Shown: piece after piece, positions 55,862-64,000 of the stretch
Layout: every line of letters starts with the position of its first letter
Position numbering within the stretch: the stretch's first letter is position 1
Source of the DNA: Anthopleura xanthogrammica
Taxonomy: Eukaryota > Cnidaria > Anthozoa > Actiniaria > Actiniidae
DNA length: 64,000 nt
Assembly: GCA_964019055.1 (NCBI GenBank)
Contig: OZ025208.1
Span: forward strand, 9,120,539 to 9,184,538
Reading direction: 5' to 3'
Made by a program: the position numbers and the translations under genes
The notes under the pieces: generated by a model
The model's input: the letters and a program-made list of their open reading frames with translations, nothing else
What the model was told of the DNA's origin: nothing
Databases searched by the model: none

Positions 55862-58800
55862 TGATGATGATGATGATGATTTGGCGTGATTTTTGCTGCT
55901 GTTGCAGCTACTATTGGTACGTCGTTGCATGTTACCGCTTTTGTCCTTGTTTCTCCTGATATCATCATCATCATCAGCAGCAGCATCATCATCATCCCTG
56001 CTGCTGCATCTGCTGCTGAAGTTATTGTTCCATTCGATTTCCATTTTGTAGAGATGTCAAGAAAGAAGACCAATCCTTGTACACCTTAGAGACAGACAAT
56101 GTTACAGAGATTATAAAAAAGATATTCACTGGATATGACAAAAACCAAAGACCTTACCATAAAGGTATGAGTTATTGGTGCACCTAGTTTTACTGCTTAT
56201 TAGATTGACTCTGTGTAACCCGTGAAGCTAGTAATACCCAAAAAAAGCGGGGTAGTAGCTTAGTAGATCGTCCATGGTTTTGTGTTGCGACAATTTGACT
56301 ATTGCATATAAATTTTCAAACTAACGTCTTTTGAAAACGTCCGATTAAGTGTACCCTTTGTATTATAAGAAGTTTAACTTCAACTTAAATCCATTTTGTG
56401 AAGTACTAGACTAATAAAGTGTAGTAGATCGTCCATGGTTTTGGATTGTGATATTACACTCCATTTTTCAAACTAACGTCTGAAACGTCCGATTAAGTAT
56501 AACTTTTTCAGTTTATCATAAGATGTTTTTTCTTCAACTTACATCCATTTTGTTTTGCAGTTAAGCCTTTAAAAATTGCAGTTTCATTAGGAGTCCTCTC
56601 TATAAGCCATATTTCTGAGGAAGACATGGTGAGTCTGTATACTTCGCGCTCAAATATTAAACTCTGAAATAGAAGAAAGACACTCTACATCACACTAAGA
56701 GAAATGTTACTTATTAACTAGCAACTTGTTTCATGCTCCAAGTTTTTGGCTCTCTAGTTCTTTTTCCTCTGGCATAAAAAACGTGCGAGCTGAAAGTTGT
56801 GCACACAAAATAACCACCATAGTGATAGTTTGTGTGAGGGTAGGTAAGCAAATTTGTAACTTAACATTCATACAGCGAATTTGTTCACACACAATAACAA
56901 GAAAAAATTAGTATTTTCATTTTTACTCGGCAAGTTGCAAGGAACATTGCCAAAAATAAGGTTTCTTTAGAAACTTGTCTCAATCACAATTTTGCTGCAG
57001 ATACTAATTTGCCAATACTTACTGCAGATACTCAGTAATTGCGAATAGTTTAATTTTGCTTGATTAATTAAAAACATTCTCCTAATTGTTTGACATGAGT
57101 AGTTGTCGAAAAAACCTCATTTATTTACCATATTATCCTTGCATGATCAAAGGAGTTTCAAGCAGATGTATATTTGCGTCAACATTGGCATGACAACATA
57201 CGGAAAAGACAACACATCAATCATTCTTCGAGGTGACATTCTCGACAAGATGTGGCTTCCAGATACCTATATTGATAATGCGAGAAAATCAGTCGTGGAA
57301 AAAAGTACCAGGACTGCAATTCTATCTGCAAATGGCTCTATCTTTTATTCGCTCAAGTAGGTATATCCAGATTTATTGGAAGTTAATACTCCAAAAGCCA
57401 AGCAAAAAATTAAGCGAATAATCTGTTCGATCGGATAGACTCAAACGCCGGACCCCAAACCTTCAAAGCTTCCAAGCAAGCCAAAAAAGCTAATAAACGG
57501 ACAACTAACAAACAAGCAACCATCTTTTTCTAAATGATTCTATAGGTCGACGTATGTTGTATTGTCGCAAATGAACTTTCTCAATTATCCAATGGACGAA
57601 CAGATACTCAAAGTACAAATCTACAGCTGTGAGTAACAAAAATACTGTTGTTGCTATAGCGATATTTCATGTGACGTCTTAAGGCTTTGTCATTCATGTG
57701 CTAACGAAAGATGGATTGGATGGTAAAATAAGGCAACTCGTGAAGAGCTTTTTTGAAAACGGTTGACAAGGCTATTTTTAGTAAACAGGAAGTATCGCTA
57801 TTGTTGTTGAAAGTCGTGGCGGTGGTGGTGTTGGAGTGGTTGTTTTAGGCACCGTTTGTTTTCTCGCTGCTTGTGGTTTTGGTTTTGTGATGTTGTTTTA
57901 GTTTTAGTGGTGAATGTCATGTTCATGTTTCTGTCAATTTTGTTATGATCTTTAATATCACTGTCGTCGTTGTTGGGTGGTAGTCAGTAACTCAGTAGGG
58001 TATTGTTGTTGTGCTGCATGTTTGTTATTATATATAAAACCCACATCTTGAATGATTTGTTTCAGATGCCCATGATTCTGACAAAATACTTTTGGAATGG
58101 AAAAGCGGAGTGTTACTGAACAAAGAACTGGCAGCATTCATAAGCGAGGATGTCATCATGCTGGAAGAGAAGCACAGATTTATCACAGGTCAAATAAACA
58201 TCTTCAAGATTTATAAGTTATAAATAGGGGGTATCCAGGGAAGATCCAGGTTCCCTTATTGGAAGTTCAGTCGTAAGTTAAAGTGCACCTAGCCCCTGAT
58301 ACAACACTTTCGGCCGATTGAGTCCAATGAGTCATTGATTCTAAATGAAGTGAATAGTATGGATAAAAAGTTAAATTTTACACCGTAAAAAATAAGAGAG
58401 ATCACTTACTGACGTTTCGGACGCTAGTCCTTCGTCGGTGAAGTGAAGTGAATAGTTGACTGTTCAAATATTTCAACGTTTAATTGATACGTCATCGCAG
58501 GGTTTTGAGTACTTGGTTTAACTCGTAAAACTCTGGCAATTATGAGAAATTTCGTGTGAAATTAAATTAATTTTTATTAATTTTTATGTGAAATTAATTC
58601 TACAGTGACGGGTTTTTGGAAAGATCATGATTTCCCCGTCTATGGTTTGTACCTCTTTTGACTTACTATTCCGTTTGGTTCAATTCCTTAGGCGTCTTCA
58701 GCACACTTACTTTTCAGTTCAAGGTCCGTCGTCGGCTTGGCTACTTTATGATACAATTCTACTTCCCCTGTATTCTGTGCGCAGTCGTATCGTGGCTGCC

Positions 58801-60958
58801 ATTCTGGATGGATCGCTACGAGATCGGCGACCGCGTGTCCTTGGGGATCACTACGTTATTAACAGAAATGTTCTTGTCCCAGTACATCAACAGTGCCATG
58901 CCTCAAGTCAGTTACATCAAAGCGGCGGATGAGTTTCTTTTGGCTTCTTTTCTCTTTATTTTGCTGGCTTTGATAGAGAGCGTTGTAGTCTATAATGTAC
59001 GAGTGGATGTCAGAGAGAAGAAGAGACAGACACAAATTTCTCGTCGTCAAAATAAACCATCGGTAAGATGTTAAGAAAACTTATAATATCATCATTCTAG
59101 CCTCCTTCCTTTTGTTCCTTCTCTTCCCCAACTTACTTCGATCCCTCTTTTTCATTGCCAGAAATATTGGACATTGTCAGCGGTGTTACGCATGAATGAA
59201 AATGAAGTGGTTTTCTAGAGGAAAAATATAACTACATGGTTTCCAAGCACATATTTATATTCAACTATGATGTTAGTAAAACAATTCTTGCCAAAAAATA
59301 GTTACTTGACAATCAAAAGAACAACTATTATTTTTCTGTTGATAAGCCTCACCACAGGAAGCCCATGAAGGACAAGAAACAAGTTTCAAACGTAAATCGT
59401 TACTTTAAGCTTCCTTATTGTATCTCAGCAGTCAATAGGAGCTTGTAAAAACAAAATGGCGATATGTAGGGGGTTTTGAAGCTGTTTGAAGCAGTTCTCT
59501 GTGGTTTCTTGTCATTTTTAACTGAAAACTACGAGCTAACAACGCGTCGAATCGCTTAAAATTTAACCTAACTTCAAGCTTCTTGGGAACCTACATTCTG
59601 AAGGCATGCTGTCTATTTTGAGCGGTTTTGGATTTATTAAACACTCGTTTGGTGATATCGAGGTGGAGCTCTTTTACTTTTAATTTTTTTCGAGCTCAAA
59701 TAAGACGATTTTGGGGTCAAGTGTGGCCAGATTTATAGACGATGTATGGAATCTAGAGCTTTCGAAGCCTTTCGAAGGCAAGTAGTCCGGGAACCAATAT
59801 GTCGCATGATTCAATGATCATTTTACGCTTATTTAGTAGCTTGTAGGGTGGGTTGTTTGTCGCGATGTGGAGCTCAGAGGAAATAAAACCCTATTCGCCG
59901 TAAATAGAGGAAGCTCTATATTCCCCATACATTTCCTATAAGACTCGGCGGCTATTTTGTAAGCTGAAACGCATCATTGCGCATGTATGAGCAGGCTCAT
60001 GTCCCATATTTCTGGCAATGCCTCCTTTCTTCAATGCTTCCTTCCCTCATAATTTTGTTTCCTCTCCATGCTTCATTCTTTAGCCTTACTCTTAACACTT
60101 CACATTCGGATTTTTGTTTGGTTTCCCGGCTTTTTTGTGGCTGTGTGCCCGTCTGTGTGTCTCTAACTTTCTGTATCTGTTTTTTCTTTGCTTGGTAATG
60201 CTTCCTTCTTCAGCCTCTTCCCCCCCCCCCCCCCCCCCCCCATATCAGTTAACGTGTATGTGCCCTCCAATAGCCAAGTTTGCACGAGCTCGAACTTCTA
60301 GCACAAAGCATGGTGGGAAACTGAGTCCTTAGCTTTTTTAGCTGCTCTAAAAATTAACCTGACAATTTTTCCTTCAACAATTTCAATGGAAATGTAAGTA
60401 CTTAAACAGACGAAAATAACAGAGTACTTTTTTTACTGACAGTTCCTTTGAGTTCCCTGTTTCATTTTTGCAGGACTCAGTTTCCCTGAGTGCTTTGTGA
60501 GCTTTCATGCACACTGCCTATGAACCCTTCTCAAAATTATCTTGCATGGATGCGAGGCTTACTTGAAACCCAAAAGATATCACACTTCTCGATGAAATTT
60601 GAGGCATTTCTTTATGTATTTCCATGTTAGTCTCGCATTCATTATAATTTCGAGAAGGGTCCATTATCAAGATAACTTCGTCTTTTGTTCTATTACTTTA
60701 ACATAGCATGAACTGTCTGTCGTGGAAGACCATACCTATACTATCACAGACGTGTTCCTAGAAGGATTCAAAATGACAGAAGCCCAACCAGAGAAGGCCC
60801 GCAAGCATCCTAGTCAGCAGTTCGAAGTTGTGAAGACAAAAACACGTGATTTAGCTTATGGTGTAGACAAACTGTCACGCATTATCTTTCCAACTAGCTA
60901 TGTTGTTTTCGTCGTTTACTACTTCGGACGATACGTGCTTTTTAACAAACTTGCTTAA
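54020..60958 (+). CDS. Pentameric ligand-gated ion channel subunit of GABA-A/glycine receptor type, lacking the Cys-loop cysteines
   Basis: A plasma-membrane channel subunit of about 425 residues. Exons: 54020-54084 (ATG, signal peptide with core TTLVFLLISFF); 56052-56164 (IIKKIFTGYDKNQRP); 56561-56628; 57153-57356 (FQADVYLRQHW, then GDILDKMWLPDTY); 57546-57628; 58066-58188 (loops B/C); 58692-59062 (M1-M3); 60707-60958 (M4, KLSRIIFPTSYVVFVVYYF, stop). The 68-nt third and 83-nt fifth exons match the classic exon sizes of vertebrate GABA-A/glycine receptor genes. The loop motif keeps YPMDEQ, but its two cysteines are Ser and Leu. Before M2 the sequence is IGDRVSLGITTLL. Anion channels have PAR or AAR there, and the acidic residue resembles cation channels (GER/GEK). 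Exon 4 needs a -1/+2 shift between WHDN and NTSIILRG. Splicing at CAG 57163-57165 would avoid a stop but lose the conserved strand. It is either a real variant with a local error or an early pseudogene. Confidence 0.8.
55457..55629. mobile_element. Near-perfect palindromic MITE in intron 1 of the channel gene
   Basis: AAGCCTATTCACAGTTTAAGAATCG and AAATTCGGGATAAAATCGCATG in the right arm are exact complements of the left arm, with a loop of about 30 bases. Very few mismatches suggest recent insertion. Confidence 0.85.
55795..55990. repeat. GAC / GAT trinucleotide satellites
   Basis: (GAC)n runs into (GAT)n at 55820-55880. CATCAT/CAGCAG blocks follow at 55962-56010, just upstream of exon 2 of the channel gene. 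Confidence 0.85.
58408..58440 (-). ncRNA. Hammerhead-ribozyme-like motif
   Basis: On the minus strand it reads CCGACGA, then stem GGAC-TAGC-GTCC, then GAAACGTCAG. This is the hammerhead order with a perfect 4-bp stem II and tetraloop. One core base differs (U4 to C), so activity is doubtful. It lies in the intron before the M1-M3 exon of the channel gene, and is probably a Penelope-like relic. Confidence 0.5.
59063..60706 (+). other. Long intron between M3 and M4 exons of the channel gene
   Basis: No further channel exon is recognised here, so the M3-M4 loop looks short. It contains a C run at about 60221-60241 and an imperfect inverted pair (AGAAGGGTTCA type) at about 60526-60660, probably another MITE. 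Confidence 0.4.
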
Positions 60959-61230
60959 AGAATCCTAGTCAACTACAATGCATTGCGCGCCGAAAACAAT
61001 GCATTGCGCCATTGTCTCTGCCAGGGAAATGATTTCGGGTATGTAGGTGAAGTTCGGGAATCCAGTTCCATCGGTCTTGTTATTCATGCTAGAAGTTTTA
61101 AAACCATCAAGATATAATGAAAGCTAGCTCGTGAGATCTTATAAATTTTTGGCAACGAATCTAAGGTAAATTTCGCATGTAAACAATGATATTGGCGCGC
61201 AGTGAATTGTAGTTGACTAGGATTCTTTAA
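60955..61230. mobile_element. TTAA-flanked MITE that starts at the channel gene's stop codon
   Basis: TTAA at 60955-60958 and 61227-61230 flank inverted ends AGAATCCTAGTCAACTACAA / TTGTAGTTGACTAGGATTCT. Inner GCGCGCC / GGCGCGC also pair. The left TTAA contains the TAA stop of the channel gene. Confidence 0.85.
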
Positions 61231-61944
61231 AACGGATTTATCAACGTTCAGTAACTAAACACTCTTAATTTTTAATGAAACTACATACAAATATCGAACC
61301 ATTTTACTTGACAAAAACAGTAATAAAAATAGTAATAAAATTATACATTAATATCTGACCATTTTACATTAAAAAAATTACAGTAATAAAAATATTCATA
61401 CTATTTATGGATATCTAGTAATTTTACCTGATAAAAAATATAAATAAAACTATACATAAATATCTAGCTGTTTTAGTTATAAAATTTCTTTAAATAAAAT
61501 ACTTTCTTCTAATTCTCTATTTTTTTTGCAATATATGTAGTCACTACAGTACCTATTGTTCTACCCATTTTACTTGCTTCTTTTTAGTTATTTGTTGTTT
61601 TTCACTTATGCTTAATATAAAATCTACACACTAGAACAGTATATACAATTGGCCTTTTTGGAGGTACATATAGCCCAATTTCGATATAAATGGGCTCTTG
61701 TGAAACATGAATAATTGCAAGTGCTTTTTTGTTTCCTCGGAGCCTTGATTTTGGTCTTTTGACCACAATATGGAAAATTAGTTACTGGAGACCCAATATT
61801 TTTTTTAAAAATGGGTCACTATCTTTATGTAAGAGGGAGGGGACCAGGTTTGTTGTAGGATCATCATGTTAGCAAGAGGAACGCATGCTCAGAAGATGAG
61901 ATAACAGAAGCATGAACAAACATTTCGTGATTTAAACGTTTCAT
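61231..61944. other. AT-rich spacer between the channel gene and the death-fold gene
   Basis: It holds three or four loosely repeated lines of the form ATATC.A.CATTTTAC.T.A.AAAA (about 61290-61500). Otherwise nothing is recognised. It should include the 3' ends of both convergent genes. Confidence 0.4.
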
Positions 61945-63636
61945 CTACGGAGCCTGTGCTTTTTCTATAGACAGCTGTGTGGTATAATTAGCAAGCTCTG
62001 CCTCAGCCTTTCTTACCTTGACATACCTCAAAGCTTGAAACAACTTCTCAATTGTACATTCATCAGAAGATGTCATCCACTTTCTAAGTATTTCACTAAC
62101 CTGTTCAGCTACTGAATGTCTCTCATCTACGAATTCTTTGCTAACATCTAAATAATTTGCGAGTTTTGATCCATTATAACCAGTGTTTCTGGCCACGATA
62201 TCAATGACTTTATCTTGGATCTCCTGCTCCAAGTCTTTTAGTCTTTTTGTAACTAAATCATGGCCTGGAATCAGTTAACAAATTAACATTAATTCGGAAA
62301 AAATGCTATTATATATTTGTAACATTAAATTGAAAATTAATCGAGACTTCGTACTGACTCACGGCGGCACGTGTACATCTAGTGTTAACCGGAAGTACGT
62401 CACTGCGATTTGGTAGAATGTCTATTGTATGCTGCTTTCTAGTGACAAACCATGGAATATTTTCTTACAGAGACACTTGCCAGAAGGCTAGTATGTACAC
62501 TCTACTACAAGTGCATCGTAGGATATACATGAGGTCTTGCACCATCACGTGGCGGCATCCATCATGATGTTAGATGGCAGGAATAATACAATCGTTTTAC
62601 ATGAGAAAGAATTCATGACAATTCCCAAGTTATTGTTCTGCCATCAAGCATGGCCTCCGGCAAATGATAGTGAAAAACCTCTATTCCCTGTCATGCTACT
62701 CAAAACCATTACAAAACAGCCATTACTGCGATTCTCAATATTCTGCGAACTCAGACATTTCAACGGCTTGTTGTGAAACTGGTTTTTCGCTGCCGTCAAT
62801 CAAAACTAATCAGTCGGTATCTTTTATATTTTTGACTGGCGTCAGTGAAAAACCAAATTCCAACGAGAAACTCGCAACTACCGAGTTCGCAGAATATTGA
62901 GAATCGCAGTAAAACTTATTGAAACCGCGTAGCGGAAGTGCACTTTGTTAATCAGTTTGATTTCAGACCAAAATCGTACGACACAAAGTTCAATTACCAC
63001 TTAATGATATCCATTTTGAAATTACTACTGTAGGATTTTAAAATTTAAATCCATTTTCTCAATTTCACCCATTTTCACCTAGAAATTCTGCTTCAAATTT
63101 TTTTCTCATGCTTCGAATTGGCTTTTGTTTTCTGTGATCTGATTGGCTAAATTCAAAATTTATTATTTGATTGCAAATGTTTTCTGAAATTTCATTGGCT
63201 CTTGCAATTCAAATCTCAAAATGTGAACAAATCGCACCGCTGAGAGCCAATCAGGATTTGCTAGTGATTTCAAAATGGATATAATTAAGAATTTAAATGT
63301 GCTGCTTCATATAAATTTGAAATATTATGATAACGAAGGCCTGTAAACAATCAAGTAATAAGTATGTGCTCAGTTTAGTAACCTACCTGTCTTCAGATTA
63401 TGAGATATGTGTTTAGCACCATCAAATGAGTCTAAACCTTTTACCAAATCATTAAAGCAATCCTCTTTTCTCGGTAAGGAGGAATAGAACTGTATTACAC
63501 CTTCTGTGTCCCAATTGGCCAAACTGACTTGGTCTTTCAGCTGTTTCAGGTGCGTTGACAACTCTTCTGCAACTGCAATATCTTCTGGAGATTCCTTCAA
63601 AATGTCCAAGGAAATCCCAAAGTACTCTATAAAGCC
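61945..63636 (-). CDS. Death-fold adaptor: CARD-like segment then death domain (5' end beyond window)
   Basis: Two exons joined in compatible phase: 63387-63636 and 61945-62264, which ends in a stop. The first encodes about 83 residues. Its end (LPRKEDCFNDLVKGLDSFDG, then AKHISHNL) follows the pattern of helices 5-6 of CARD/death folds (LPRR..AFxxFxxALxxTGQxHLA). The second encodes about 106 residues with a death-domain pattern: GSKLANYLDVSKEFVDE, then VAEQVSEILRKW and TIEKLFQALRYVKVRKAE. The known protein with CARD followed by C-terminal death domain is CRADD/RAIDD, a caspase adaptor, so a role in apoptosis or immune signalling is plausible. No catalytic domain is seen. The match is by pattern only, and upstream exons could change the picture. 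Confidence 0.6.
62722..62911. mobile_element. Foldback MITE
   Basis: TACTGCGATTCTCAATATTCTGCGAACTC and its complement at 62882-62911 form the ends. Inner TTTTTCGCTGCCGTCA / TGGCGTCAGTGAAAAA also pair. It lies in the intron of the death-fold gene. Confidence 0.8.
62912..63290. mobile_element. Second copy of the 43176-43672 transposon family
   Basis: It shares GAAACCGCGTAGCGG-like sequence, GTTTGATTTCAGACCAAAAT, CACAAAGTTCAATTA, and the ends ATATCCATTTTGAAAT / ATTTCAAAATGGATAT. Confidence 0.7.
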
Positions 63637-63904
63637 CTATATGTATTTTAAGAAAATCATAATATCAATTATAAAAGACAATATACTTGGCAGTCAAATT
63701 GAATTCATCCAAAGTATCGTTCGTTTGCGTGATAATAATGTCATTTTACTAATATTCGCAAATTTTATTTCGCATTCCAATTCCTTTTCCTCGTGAGAGT
63801 AAGAAGACAATTGCTGCCAATTAATTAAAAAATAGAAATGTGACCGGGACCTTGGTAGCGGTAGTGGATGCAAATGGCCTATCTGGAAGGCCTCAGAATG
63901 TTTT

Positions 63905-63975
63905 AGCATTATCATTATCATCATCATCAATCATCATCAATCATCATCAACAGCATCATCATCACCAATCGGCAT
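63905..63975. repeat. ATC-rich trinucleotide repeat
   Basis: CATCATCAATCATCAT blocks near the right end of the window. Between 63637 and 63904 no exon of the death-fold gene is recognised. Confidence 0.8.
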
Positions 63976-64000
63976 ATAAACATCATAAGTCATCATCAGT

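Overview
The window is nuclear DNA from an animal, most likely a cnidarian (coral-like). It is AT-rich. Genes are cut into many short exons with GT-AG introns. It is packed with foldback DNA elements (MITEs), tRNA-like SINE pieces, a LINE 3' end, Penelope-like fragments with hammerhead-like motifs, and long micro- and minisatellites. The species cannot be named from sequence alone.

The left 53 kb is a cluster of mind-bomb (MIB2-like) E3 ubiquitin ligase genes. A short, rearranged copy D lies on the + strand (1355-5001). Three colinear tandem copies lie on the - strand: A (6127-23447), B (25259-39247) and C (41336-52783). A and B have the full order MIB - ZZ - MIB - linker repeats - ankyrins - proline-rich segment - two RINGs, in about 19 exons each. 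C has the same order but ends in a hydrophilic exon with a stop, and no RING exon follows it. D has kept the ZZ finger, one linker piece, the proline-rich segment and both RINGs, and has lost the second MIB domain and all ankyrins. In the known family, MIB proteins ubiquitinate Notch ligands and other clients; no client can be read from this sequence. An intronless ADPRM-like metallophosphatase (11142-12143, +) sits antisense inside an intron of copy A.

The region 54020-60958 (+) is an eight-exon pentameric ligand-gated ion channel gene of GABA-A/glycine receptor architecture. Both cysteines of the signature Cys-loop are replaced, the residue before M2 is acidic as in cation channels, and exon 4 has a reading-frame break. 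A TTAA-flanked MITE begins at its stop codon. The window ends with the last two visible exons of a - strand death-fold gene (61945-63636) with a CARD-like segment followed by a death domain.

Intergenic stretches (1-1354, 5002-6126, 23448-25258, 39248-41335, 52784-54019, 60959-61944) and introns hold mainly transposon debris. Exon boundaries were placed by eye from splice consensus, phase and alignment between the paralogs, and may be off by a few bases.
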